62,528 nucleotides of DNA from Chloroflexota bacterium. Its GTDB lineage: Bacteria; Chloroflexota; Anaerolineae; J102. The stretch lies in NCBI GenBank assembly GCA_029782215.1, contig JAKOVD010000027.1, positions 1 through 62,528 of the forward strand, written 5' to 3'. The notes under the pieces are model-generated. The model was not told the DNA's origin, made no database searches, and saw only the letters and a list, made by a program, of their open reading frames with translations. Made by a program: the position numbers and the translations under genes. Positions 31,673 to 40,481 of this stretch are shown one piece after another; the first letter of the stretch is position 1; each line of letters opens with the position of its first letter.

Positions 31673-34060
31673 CTACCCCACGTACGCCAGCGTATCCCGG
31701 ATGGTCAGGCGTGAGGCGCGGCGGGCGGGCGCCAGGCTGGCGACATAGGCGATGCCGAGCACCAGCACGAGCCAGAGCAGGGCGCCTGTGAGAGAGAAGG
31801 TGTAGTCCAGGGGCCGGCTGAGGAGCTGGACGCCGAGGAGGTCGCCCAGCCAGGCGCCCAGCGGGATGGAGAGCAGCAGCCCGATGGCCCAGCTTACGAG
31901 CGCCACAACCAGGCTCTCGCGAACCATCATGGCCCGGATCACGGCGTTGGTGGCGCCGAGCGAGCGCAGGATGCCGATCTCCTTGGTGCGCTCCATGACG
32001 TTGAGGCTCATGGTGATGGCCAGGCCCAGGCCGCCGACCACGGCGATGAGGACCACCATGACCATGAGCAGGATGACCAGGGTTTCGAGCTGCGCCTGGG
32101 AGCGGGCCAACATGCTGGTCGTCGTGCTCGTGTCGCTGATCTCCATCCGCGCCTTGGCGAAGCGGGCCAGCAGGTCTGCCTGGACCGCGGCCTGGACGGT
32201 GCTGTCCGCACTTGTCGTGCGCACGACCAGGCGGTTGGCCATCTCGCGGAGGCCGGTGGCCGCGTCGAGGGCAGGGGTCTGCACGTAGGCCACGGGCGCG
32301 AAGCTGCGGGCGCCGACGCCGACCACCTGCCACGAGCGCTCGCTGCCGCCGATGCGGAGGCGAAGCAGCTTGCCGACACCCACCTCCGGCCCCAGGTCCA
32401 GCGTGTCGGCGTTCGCAAACAATCCGCGGGCGTCGCCGGCCTGCAGGCGCCTCCCGGCGGTGACGGTCGGCCGCGTGAGGGCGCTGCCAGGTGGAACGCC
32501 GATCAGGGCAATGCTGCCCGTCAGGCGGCCGTTGAGCAGGAGGCGGCCGTTGGAAACCGTCCAGGTTTCATAGCCTGTGATGCCGGGCGCCCCCTTGATT
32601 ACCTCGGCAAGGCGGTCCACCGGGTAGGGTTGGTTGAAGTCGATGCCGACGTCGTAGTTCTGTTCGGCCTGGATGTCGGCGACGGCCTGGCGCAGCGACT
32701 GGCGGATGCCGATCACGGCCACGAACATGGCGCCGGCCAGGCAAAGGGCCGCCACCGTCAGCGCCGCCCGCGCCCCGTGGCGGAACGTGTTGAGCAGCGA
32801 GAGGCGGACGATCTGGGCCAGCCCCGAGGTCTTCTCGATCAGGCGATGCCAGGGCCTCTGCCTGACCGGCGCCTGGGCGTGCGTGTCGTTCAGGGCCTCG
32901 CGCACGGTCAGACGGACGCCAGCCAGGATGGGCAGACTGGCGGCCAGGGCCGGGACGAGCAGAGCGCTGGCAGCCTGCAGAATGAGGGTCAGCGGGGGCA
33001 CGAAGAAGCGGGTGACGGTGAAGTTCATGCCAGCCGACATGCCGGCGGCAAGGAAGTAGGCGCCCACCACGCCCAGCGGCGCCGCCAACAGCAGCGCCAG
33101 CAGGCCGATGACGAGTACCTGTCCCATGTAGAGGGTGAATACCTGGCGGGCGCTGGCGCCCATCGACTTGAGGATGGCGATCTGGGGAACCTGCCGCTGG
33201 ATGACCGCCGACATGACGTTCGTCACCAGGAAGCCGCTCAGCAGCAGGATGAGGACGCCCAGCGAGCGCAGGATGAGGAGCACCGACTCCATGCTGCTCG
33301 CCATCACCTGCTTGCCGGGCTGCGGAATGTCGACGCGGTCGACGCGGTAGCCCTTGTCTTCCAGGGCGTTGACCACCTGGGTCACGACGGTCTCGATCGG
33401 CTGGCGCTGCGTTGGCTGGCCCACCACGCGCAGATAGAGGCGGTTGAAGCCCTCTGTCGGGCCGGGCGCTTCCGGGGCCAGGTAGGTGGTGTAGGCGTTG
33501 GCCACGTGGCTGATGTCGGAGGGCACTCGCGTCAGGTCGTTGACGAAGCCTGCGATGCGGAACTGGGTATCTTTGCCGTCGACCCAGCGCACGGTGGCGG
33601 TGTCGCCCGTCTGCAGGTTGGAGAGGTTCGCCAGCGATTGTTCGACCCAAAGCGCCCTGGGCTGCGGCCCGCGTGCGTAGACCGGGGGTGGGATCAGGCG
33701 GCTGATGCGCATCGCTCCCAGGTCGGGCGCCACCTCCAGGTCCAGCGTCGTCCACTGGCCGGGACCGGTCTCGATGCGGCCGCGCAGGGTCCGGCGCGCC
33801 TCCGCGGCCTCGACCCCAGGCATCTCCCGGACGTCCTTGAGCAAGTTCTCGTCAAAGTGCGATACGTCGAGCACGGCATGAGCAGGATAGACGGATTCGT
33901 ACTGTTCCTGCAGGTTGGCGGCCAGCACCCAGCCGCCCGTCAGCATCAGGCCGAAAGCGGCGGCGCCCACGGCCACCGCCGCCACCATGAGCAGCGTCTG
34001 CGACTTGTTCAGCCACAGGTCGCGCAGGATTTTGACGGCGCGGATTGGGAACCCTGGCAT
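31673..34060 (-). CDS. ABC transporter permease, FtsX/MacB type (two FtsX domains)
   Basis: A 795-residue inner-membrane protein. It has one N-terminal helix, a large extracytoplasmic MacB-like domain, three helices at about 265-400, then a second helix and extracytoplasmic domain, and a final three-helix FtsX unit (LVILLMVMVVLIAVVGGLGLA onward). This is the doubled FtsX layout of lipoprotein, peptide or macrolide export systems. The partner ATPase gene ends seven bases upstream, so the pair forms one transporter, possibly for export or envelope work. No periplasmic adaptor is adjacent. Confidence 0.9.
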   Translation of the reverse strand: MPGFPIRAVKILRDLWLNKSQTLLMVAAVAVGAAAFGLMLTGGWVLAANLQEQYESVYPAHAVLDVSHFDENLLKDVREMPGVEAAEARRTLRGRIETGPGQWTTLDLEVAPDLGAMRISRLIPPPVYARGPQPRALWVEQSLANLSNLQTGDTATVRWVDGKDTQFRIAGFVNDLTRVPSDISHVANAYTTYLAPEAPGPTEGFNRLYLRVVGQPTQRQPIETVVTQVVNALEDKGYRVDRVDIPQPGKQVMASSMESVLLILRSLGVLILLLSGFLVTNVMSAVIQRQVPQIAILKSMGASARQVFTLYMGQVLVIGLLALLLAAPLGVVGAYFLAAGMSAGMNFTVTRFFVPPLTLILQAASALLVPALAASLPILAGVRLTVREALNDTHAQAPVRQRPWHRLIEKTSGLAQIVRLSLLNTFRHGARAALTVAALCLAGAMFVAVIGIRQSLRQAVADIQAEQNYDVGIDFNQPYPVDRLAEVIKGAPGITGYETWTVSNGRLLLNGRLTGSIALIGVPPGSALTRPTVTAGRRLQAGDARGLFANADTLDLGPEVGVGKLLRLRIGGSERSWQVVGVGARSFAPVAYVQTPALDAATGLREMANRLVVRTTSADSTVQAAVQADLLARFAKARMEISDTSTTTSMLARSQAQLETLVILLMVMVVLIAVVGGLGLAITMSLNVMERTKEIGILRSLGATNAVIRAMMVRESLVVALVSWAIGLLLSIPLGAWLGDLLGVQLLSRPLDYTFSLTGALLWLVLVLGIAYVASLAPARRASRLTIRDTLAYVG

Positions 34061-34067
34061 GCCTGAA

Positions 34068-35207
34068 TCAGCCTGCCGGCTGGCCCGTCCGGCTGCGGGC
34101 GAGATTGGCCTTTTGGCGCTGCTCCAGGGTGCGGGTGAGCTGGCGGCCCAACACGGGAGCCTCCTGCACCAGGCGGTCGAACGCGGCGGCGTCGAGCGCC
34201 GCCAGGGCGGCGCTGTGATCGGGCGACACCCGCACCGTGGCCTGCCGCACGGTCTTGCCCAATAGGGCCATCTCCCCGAAATACTCGCCCCGGCTGAGCT
34301 GGTTCACCAGCACGGGGGCGCCGGAGGGACGCTCAATGACGATGTCCACCTGGCCGTCCAGGAGGATGTAGAACTTGTCGCCGGTCTCGCCCTGGCGCAC
34401 AATCGTGGCGCCGCTGGCGAAGGTCAGCGGCTGCACGCGGCCCGCCACCTCGGCGAGCTGCTCATAGTCAAGCGCGGAAAGGGCGCGGGCCAGGTACTCG
34501 TTGACCACCTTGCCGTCGGCGATGAGGATGGTGCGATCCACACGGCGGGCCTGGTCGGCGTCGTGGGTGACGATGATGATGGTCTTGCCATCCTTCACCA
34601 TCTGCGCAAAGAGCGTGAAGATGGCGTCGGCGGTCTTCGAGTCGAGGTTGCCGGTCGGTTCATCAGCCACGATCAGCGGCGGGTCGCACGCCAGGGCGCG
34701 CGCAATGGCTGCACGCTGCTGCTGCCCGCCCGAGACCGCGCCGGGCAGTTTGTCCGCCTGGGCCGCCAGGTTGACCTGTTCCAGCAGGTGCATGGCCCGT
34801 GCACGGCGCTCCGCACGGGAGTAGAGGCCGTTCAACTCCATGGGTAGGATCAGGTTCTCGACCAGGGTCAAGGTAGGCAGAAGCTGGAAGAACTGGAAGA
34901 CGATGCCCAGGTGCCGCCCGCGCCAGCGCGCCATGCCCGTCTCATCCAGGCCTGGCAGCGAAACGCCGCCAATGGTGACATCGCCCGTCGTGGGACGGTC
35001 GATGCCGGTGAGCATGTTGATGAAGGTCGACTTGCCGCTGCCCGACTTGCCGATCACGCCCACGAACTCGCCGGGATAGATGCGCAGGTCGATGCCGCCC
35101 AGGGCGGTGAAGGCGCCGGCAGGGGTCTGGTAGACCTTGGTCAGGCCGGAGACCTCGATCAAGGGTGTGTTGGCGTTGGCGGCCGGGAGCGGCGAAGGAG
35201 CAGCCAT
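34068..35207 (-). CDS. ABC ATPase (MacB/LolD type) fused to a cyclic-nucleotide-binding domain
   Basis: A 379-residue two-domain protein. The N-terminal ATPase has Walker [10 protein letters not shown] at 53-61, signature VSGGQQQR, Walker [14 protein letters not shown] and the THD switch, typical of MacB/LolD. From about residue 250 a cNMP-binding domain follows ([18 protein letters not shown] and the phosphate cassette [19 protein letters not shown] with its Glu and Arg). The fusion suggests transport gated by cAMP or another cyclic nucleotide. The start at 35207 is chosen for its AGGA site; an ATG at 35258 is possible. Confidence 0.9.
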   Translation of the reverse strand: MAAPSPLPAANANTPLIEVSGLTKVYQTPAGAFTALGGIDLRIYPGEFVGVIGKSGSGKSTFINMLTGIDRPTTGDVTIGGVSLPGLDETGMARWRGRHLGIVFQFFQLLPTLTLVENLILPMELNGLYSRAERRARAMHLLEQVNLAAQADKLPGAVSGGQQQRAAIARALACDPPLIVADEPTGNLDSKTADAIFTLFAQMVKDGKTIIIVTHDADQARRVDRTILIADGKVVNEYLARALSALDYEQLAEVAGRVQPLTFASGATIVRQGETGDKFYILLDGQVDIVIERPSGAPVLVNQLSRGEYFGEMALLGKTVRQATVRVSPDHSAALAALDAAAFDRLVQEAPVLGRQLTRTLEQRQKANLARSRTGQPAG

Positions 35208-35237
35208 AGGGCTTTCCTGCTGAGTGAGAATCCGGGT

Positions 35238-35265
35238 ATGATAGGTTTTCTGAAGCATTCGTCAA
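35238..35265 (-). promoter_or_regulatory. Promoter of the ABC-cNMP/FtsX operon
   Basis: On the minus strand TTGACG (35260-35265) and TATCAT (35238-35243) are 16 bases apart, about 30 bases before the ATPase start. The plus-strand rnhB gene begins just beyond, so the 85-base gap is a compact divergent promoter region. Confidence 0.6.
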
Positions 35266-35292
35266 GGTTGATCTCATGCATCGAGTTTTTCT

Positions 35293-35958
35293 GTGATCAC
35301 GCCTCCGCTGGAGATCGAGCAGGGCCTGTGGCGCCAGGGCAAGGTCGTGGCCGGCATCGACGAGGCCGGCCGCGGGGCCTGGGCCGGTCCGGTGGTCGCG
35401 GCCGCCGTGCTGCTGCCGCCCGATGCGGAGGGGCTGGAACGGGAGCTGGCCGGCGTCGACGACTCCAAGCGGCTGCGGCCGCCGGAGCGGGAGAGGCTGG
35501 ACGTCCGGATCCGCGGCATGGCCGCCGTCGGGGTGGGGGTGGTGAGCGCCGCGGCCATCGACGAACTGGGCATCCTGCCGGCGACGATGCGGGCGATGCT
35601 GGAGGCGGTGGCGGCGCTGCCGCAGGCGCCCGCCTTCCTGCTCATCGACCACATCCCCTATGCGCTGGGGGAAATGCCGCAGCAGCGGCTCGTGCGGGGC
35701 GAGAGCCGGTCCCTCTCGATCGCGGCGGCCTCGATCGTCGCCAAGGTCCACCGGGACCGGCTGATGCAGGCACTGGAGGAGGCGCATCCGGGCTACGGTT
35801 TTGGCCAGCACAAGGGCTACGGCACCGCCGCCCACCAGGCCGCGCTCGAGCGGCTGGGACCCTGCGCCGAGCACCGGCGCACCTGGGCGCCCTTTGTCCA
35901 GCTCCGGCTGCCGCTGGCGGCGCCGGGGGCGGAACCGGTAGGACCGGGACCGGCATGA
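35293..35958 (+). CDS. rnhB: Ribonuclease HII
   Basis: Removes RNA from RNA-DNA hybrids, 221 residues. The first catalytic pair is Asp23-Glu24 in GIDEAGRG; DDSK, the Asp of LLIDH and the SLSIAAASIVAK segment with the fourth Asp in HRD complete the DEDD site. The GTG at 35293 is used because the nearest ATG (35278) is out of frame and stops after six codons. It overlaps yraN by an ATGA, and yraN overlaps miaA, forming a housekeeping operon common in Chloroflexota and related bacteria. Confidence 0.95.
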   Translation: MITPPLEIEQGLWRQGKVVAGIDEAGRGAWAGPVVAAAVLLPPDAEGLERELAGVDDSKRLRPPERERLDVRIRGMAAVGVGVVSAAAIDELGILPATMRAMLEAVAALPQAPAFLLIDHIPYALGEMPQQRLVRGESRSLSIAAASIVAKVHRDRLMQALEEAHPGYGFGQHKGYGTAAHQAALERLGPCAEHRRTWAPFVQLRLPLAAPGAEPVGPGPA

Positions 35959-36323
35959 CGGGCGCGGCCAAGGGGTTAGGGGCGCGCGGGGAGGATCTGG
36001 CCGTCCAGGCTCTGGAGCGGGCGGGGCTGCACGTGCTGCTGCGCAACTGGCGCTGCCCGCGGGGTGAGATCGACATCGTCGCCAATGAGGGCGACCTGCT
36101 GGTGATCGTCGAGGTCAAGACCCGGCGCGGGCGGGCAGCGGGCACCCCGGAACAGGGCGTGACCCCGGCCAAACAGCGCAAGCTCTGCCAGCTTGCCCAG
36201 GCCTACTGTGACGCCGCGGGCTGGGAGGGACTGGTGCGCATCGACGTGGTCGGCGTCGAGCTCGACCGGGCAGGGCATCTGCTGCGCGTCAGCCATTGGC
36301 GCGAGGCGGTGGACTGCTGGTGA
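35955..36323 (+). CDS. yraN: UPF0102/YraN-family endonuclease-like protein
   Basis: A 122-residue protein of the YraN family with a predicted restriction-endonuclease-like fold. The start LGARGEDLAVQALERAG, RNWRCPRGEIDIVA and LVIVEVKTRRG give the Glu, Asp and ExK pattern of such nucleases. The family commonly neighbours rnhB, and its cellular role is still unclear. It overlaps rnhB (ATGA) and miaA (GTGA). Confidence 0.92.
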   Translation: MTGAAKGLGARGEDLAVQALERAGLHVLLRNWRCPRGEIDIVANEGDLLVIVEVKTRRGRAAGTPEQGVTPAKQRKLCQLAQAYCDAAGWEGLVRIDVVGVELDRAGHLLRVSHWREAVDCW

Positions 36324-37249
36324 AGCCGCTCCTGGTGGTAGCCGGCCCCACGGCGGTGGGGAAGACGGCCCTGTCGCTTGAACTGGCGGAGGCGCTGGGC
36401 GGCGAGATCGTGTCCGCCGACTCGCGGCAGGTCTACGTGGGTATGGACATCGGCACGGCCAAGCCCACAGCCGAGGAGCGCCGCCGTGTGCCGCATCACC
36501 TGGTCGATATCAAGGGGCCGGACGAGACGCTGACCCTGGGAGAGTACCTGCAGCTTGCCGCCGCCGCCATCGCCGACGTGCACGCGCGGGGGCGCCTGCC
36601 GCTGCTGGTGGGGGGCACCGGCCAATACGTCACGGCCCTGGTCGAGGGCTGGCAGGTGCCCGAGGTGCCGCCGCAGCCGGAGCTGCGGGCGGAGCTGGAG
36701 GCCCTGGCGGCAGTCGAGGGGTCAGACGCTCTCCACGCCCGGCTGGGGGAGCTCGACCCCGAGAGCGCCGCCAACATCGATGCCCGCAACGTGCGCCGTG
36801 TCATCCGGGCGCTGGAGGTGACGATGGTCACCGGGCAGCCCTTCAGCCGCCTGCGGACAAGGGCGGGGCCGGCGCACGACGTGGTCCAGGTCGGGCTGAC
36901 GCGGCCGCGACCGCTGCTCTATGCCCGCGCCGACGCCCGCATCGAAGCCATGTTTGCGCAGGGCTTCGTGGCCGAGGTGGAGCGGCTGCTTGCCGGAGGC
37001 TGCACGCCGGCGCTGTCCAGCTTCGCCAGCCTGGGCTACCGCGAGGTGGCAGGCTACCTGGCGGGTGAGCACGACATCGACACAGCCAAAGAACTGCTGC
37101 GCCGGCACACCCGGCAGTTCATCCGGCGGCAGTACAACTGGTTCTCGCTCAACAACCCGGCCATCGCCTGGTTTGACCTGGAGGAAGCGACGCCGCTGGA
37201 CGTGTTCGCATCTGTGCGATCCGCCCTGGGGGTCTATCGCACGTCGTAA
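36320..37249 (+). CDS. miaA: tRNA dimethylallyltransferase
   Basis: Adds a dimethylallyl group to A37 of tRNAs that read UNN codons, 309 residues. The P-loop GPTAVGKTAL at the start, DSRQVYVGMDIGTAKP, the HHLVDI segment, GGTGQYV and the final RRQYNWF match MiaA. The GTG at 36320 overlaps the yraN stop and precedes the P-loop closely, as in other MiaA proteins; an in-frame TTG at 36296 is less likely. A CTATGCC/GGCATAG hairpin at 37280-37297 follows the gene. Confidence 0.95.
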   Translation: MKPLLVVAGPTAVGKTALSLELAEALGGEIVSADSRQVYVGMDIGTAKPTAEERRRVPHHLVDIKGPDETLTLGEYLQLAAAAIADVHARGRLPLLVGGTGQYVTALVEGWQVPEVPPQPELRAELEALAAVEGSDALHARLGELDPESAANIDARNVRRVIRALEVTMVTGQPFSRLRTRAGPAHDVVQVGLTRPRPLLYARADARIEAMFAQGFVAEVERLLAGGCTPALSSFASLGYREVAGYLAGEHDIDTAKELLRRHTRQFIRRQYNWFSLNNPAIAWFDLEEATPLDVFASVRSALGVYRTS

Positions 37250-37436
37250 CTGCCAGACGTGTTGTGGGTCACCTCGCACCTATGCCAGAGGGCATAGCTG
37301 ACATGGCGTGGGTTTTGGGTTGGGGGACGCATTTGCGTACACAATGACATCAGTAGTAAACGGGTGTGTCCCTCGCCGGAGGCCGGAAACCCGTGGAGCG
37401 GGCAAGGCCTCTGCGATGACTGCAAAGGAGCAGGAC

Positions 37437-40154
37437 ATGAGACGCGAACAGGATCTTGCTGGCAGAGAGGGCGACTTCGACCTGGGCGGCGCCTGGCAGG
37501 AACTGGCAGCGGCGGCCGGCGAGAGACCGTGGCTGTTGAGGCTGTTGGCAGAGCAGGGGGCGGCGCTGGCGACGCGCTATGCCCTGTGGAAGCAGCGGCT
37601 CAGGACGAACCGAGGCCATGTGGCGCTGCGGTTGGGGATGGGGCTGGCGGGAGCGGCGCTGCTGCTGGCGCTGGCAGCGGGACCGGCGCAGGCGCTGGGG
37701 CCGGCTCTGGCGGGGACGATCACCGTGGCCGCGGGCGCGTCGGGGAACAACCCCAGCGACGGCTGCTCGCTGGTGGAGGCAATCAACAATGCCAACAATG
37801 ACAACCAGAGCGGGTCGGTCGAGTGCGCTGCTGGCAGCGGCGCCGACACGATCACGCTGCCGGCAGGCGCCACCCTCAGCTACACGAGCAGCTTTGGCAC
37901 CGATGCGGCCCTGCCTGACATCACGACCGCGATCACCATCGAGGGCAACGGCAGCACCATCCAGCGGGCCAGCGGTTCGGCGGCCTTCCGCCTCCTGAAT
38001 GTGTGGGGAACCAACGCCAGTCTCACCCTCAACAGCGCCACGATCAGCGGCGGCAGCGCAGGCACCGGTGGAGGCATCTACGCGGTATCTGCTTCACTGG
38101 TGGTGACAAACAGCACCCTGTCCGCCAACTCCTCTGATTCGCATTTGGTGGGCGGCGGCGGCATCAGGGCGTGGCACGGGAGCCTTGAGGTGAGGGACAG
38201 CACCCTTTCCGGCAACAGCGCCTTGTTCAACGGCGGCGGCATCGAGGCGGATCATGCTACCGTGACGGTGGCGAACAGCACCCTCTCCGGCAATTCGGTG
38301 TCGGGTGAGCACGGCGTCAGTCCCTACCGGGGTTTCGGCGGCGGCATCGCTGCCAATACCTGTATGTTGGTCGTCACCGGCAGTGCGATCTCTGACAACG
38401 AAGGATGGTACGGCGGCGGCATCGGTGCGGTGTCCGGGACGGCGACGGTGGCGAACAGCACCCTCGCGGGGAACTCGGCCTTGCAGTTCGGCGGCGGCGT
38501 CCAGGCCATCAATGCCACCCTGGCGGTGACGAACAGCACCCTCTCCGGCAACTCGGCGATGTACGGCGGCGGGATTGAAGCCAGGTTGGGCGCCACGGTG
38601 ACGGTGACGAACAGCAAGCTGTCCGGCAACTCGGCCGGCGACGATGGCGGCGGCATTGAAGCCAGGCACAACGCCACGGTGACGGTGGCGAACAGCACGC
38701 TGTCCGGCAACACAGCGGGAGGGCGGGGCGGCGGAGTCAATGCCGACAGAACCAGCACAGTGACGGTGACGAACAGCACCTTGTCCGGCAATGGGGCCGC
38801 TCAGGGCGGCGGCGTCATAAGCTGGCTTCGCTACGCCTCGGTGGTGCTTGAACGGAGCCTTGTCACGGGCAACAACGCCAGCGTTGGAAGCGAGGTCGCT
38901 ATCGGCGGCGACGCAACGATCACGGCGGGAAACCACAATCTGCTTGGGCACGACGAGGAAACGAATGCGCAGGCGTTCTCAGGCTTCACGCCCGGCGCCA
39001 CGGACATCGCAGCCACCTCGGATGGCGGCGGCACGCCCGCGACTCTGGCCGGCATCCTCAACACCACCCTGGCCGCCAACGGCAGCCCGGTCAAGGCCGG
39101 CGCCCTTCCGGGCGAGGTCGTCCGTACCCTGGCGCTGATAGCGGGCAGCCCTGCCGTCGATGCAGCGCCCGACGATGCGGAGTGCCCGGACGCTGATCAG
39201 CGGGGGGTGGGCCGTCCCCAGGGAAGCGCCTGCGACATCGGCGCCTATGAGCTTCCGCAGACGCGCATCCTGGTGACGAAGCAGACGCTGCCGTCCGACG
39301 ATCCCACGGTTTTCACGTTCCGGCTGCGGGGACCGGCCGGCCGCACGTTCGACATGGTGGACAACAGCGTCAAGGACACGGGACTCCTGCCGGAAGGGGT
39401 GTACACGCTGAACGAGGATGCGGCGGCGGGGTGGGACGGCTATGCGACATGCAGCGACGGCAGCCCACTGAACGCCATCAGCCTGCAGAAGGACGAAACG
39501 GTAACGTGCCGGTTCACGAATGTGAAGCGTGGGAGCATCATCGTCAACAAGGTGACGCAGCCGGCGGGGGCGGCGCAGGTGTTTGCGATGACCCTGACGA
39601 ACCGCCAGAGCGGGTTGAGGCGGAGCTTCAGCCTGGCAGGGGGACAGACGTACAGCAGCGGTCTGGTGGAGGCGGGGCCGGCGCCGTTCGATGGCTCGGT
39701 GTACGGGCCGGGCTACAAGCTGGTGGAGAGCGTGCCCGGGGGGTGGCGGAAGGTGGGGATCAAGTGCGACAACGGCAGCCTGGCGGGGGCGATCGTGGTG
39801 CCGCCAGGGGGCACGGTGACGTGCACGGTGACGAACCAGAACACGCCGCCGACGGATGTCAAGCTGGCGCCGGCGAGCGTGGCGGAGAACAAGGCGGTGG
39901 GAACGCTGGTGGGGACGTTGAGCGCAGTGGATGCGGTTGCCGGGGACACGTACGTGTACAGCTTTGTGAACGATGGCACCACGGCTGCCGCCGGCAACAG
40001 CGCCTTCCAGATTGCGGGCAGCCAGTTGAAGACGGCGAAGAAGCTGGACTACGAAACGAAGAAGAGCTACCCGATCAAGGTGAAGGTGGTGGACTCGGCG
40101 GGTCAGGCGAAGGTGAAAGCGTTGACGGTGACGGTGATCGACGGTCCGGACTGA
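37437..40154 (+). CDS. Secreted CSLREAI/right-handed beta-helix repeat protein with SpaA-like and cadherin-like domains
   Basis: A 905-residue surface or secreted protein. A charged cytoplasmic stretch of about 60 residues precedes a single hydrophobic segment (63-83) acting as a long signal. A CSLREAI-type motif (CSLVEAINNANN) follows at 110, then about a dozen beta-helix rungs of the form VTxxNSTLSGNSA-GGGI, a choice-of-anchor-Q-like end (SACDIGAYE), a prealbumin/SpaA-like pair (GSIIVNKVTQP and LVESVPGGW), and a cadherin-like domain (NTPPTDVKLAPASVAENKAVG). Such proteins bind or scaffold at the surface. ATG 37437 is chosen for the AAGGAG seven bases upstream. Confidence 0.88.
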   Translation: MRREQDLAGREGDFDLGGAWQELAAAAGERPWLLRLLAEQGAALATRYALWKQRLRTNRGHVALRLGMGLAGAALLLALAAGPAQALGPALAGTITVAAGASGNNPSDGCSLVEAINNANNDNQSGSVECAAGSGADTITLPAGATLSYTSSFGTDAALPDITTAITIEGNGSTIQRASGSAAFRLLNVWGTNASLTLNSATISGGSAGTGGGIYAVSASLVVTNSTLSANSSDSHLVGGGGIRAWHGSLEVRDSTLSGNSALFNGGGIEADHATVTVANSTLSGNSVSGEHGVSPYRGFGGGIAANTCMLVVTGSAISDNEGWYGGGIGAVSGTATVANSTLAGNSALQFGGGVQAINATLAVTNSTLSGNSAMYGGGIEARLGATVTVTNSKLSGNSAGDDGGGIEARHNATVTVANSTLSGNTAGGRGGGVNADRTSTVTVTNSTLSGNGAAQGGGVISWLRYASVVLERSLVTGNNASVGSEVAIGGDATITAGNHNLLGHDEETNAQAFSGFTPGATDIAATSDGGGTPATLAGILNTTLAANGSPVKAGALPGEVVRTLALIAGSPAVDAAPDDAECPDADQRGVGRPQGSACDIGAYELPQTRILVTKQTLPSDDPTVFTFRLRGPAGRTFDMVDNSVKDTGLLPEGVYTLNEDAAAGWDGYATCSDGSPLNAISLQKDETVTCRFTNVKRGSIIVNKVTQPAGAAQVFAMTLTNRQSGLRRSFSLAGGQTYSSGLVEAGPAPFDGSVYGPGYKLVESVPGGWRKVGIKCDNGSLAGAIVVPPGGTVTCTVTNQNTPPTDVKLAPASVAENKAVGTLVGTLSAVDAVAGDTYVYSFVNDGTTAAAGNSAFQIAGSQLKTAKKLDYETKKSYPIKVKVVDSAGQAKVKALTVTVIDGPD

Positions 40155-40169
40155 GAGGTGAGATAGCTG

Positions 40170-40215
40170 CGACGCACCCGGCGAACGGCGCAGCCGCCGT
40201 TCGCCGGGTGCGTCG
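40170..40215 (+). terminator. Strong intrinsic-terminator-like hairpin (21-bp perfect stem)
   Basis: Bases 40170-40190 pair perfectly with 40195-40215 around a CAGC loop, 15 bases after the beta-helix gene stop. Only a short TACTTTG follows, so the U-tract is weak. The rest of the 40155-40481 gap holds a TGATAGAAT extended -10-like box at about 40309 and a GC-rich leader before the subtilase, and no gene. Confidence 0.75.
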
Positions 40216-40481
40216 TACTTTGGGGGGCCGGGTGCGCTGCAGGCGCGAGTATGCCGGTCGGCATAGACAAGATTAGCCACAAGGCAGATGTGGGCGTTTG
40301 GCGCTTCTGATAGAATGGTCAGTTAGGACGGTGTTGTACCCATCCGGCGATCTTCCGATGGGGGCGCCCTGGCGGGGTTGTGCAGTGATGGCAGCTCGCA
40401 ATCAGGACGGCCCCAGGTGGAAGGCGCTTGCCTCCCGGCCGAGACTGCGGCCGGCGACAAGGGACTCCTGGAGCAGGTGCT

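Noticed and set aside
37250..37436. Riboswitch in the GC-rich leader of the beta-helix protein
   Set aside because: There are hairpins, but I could not match it to the cyclic-di-GMP, cobalamin or other common aptamer cores.
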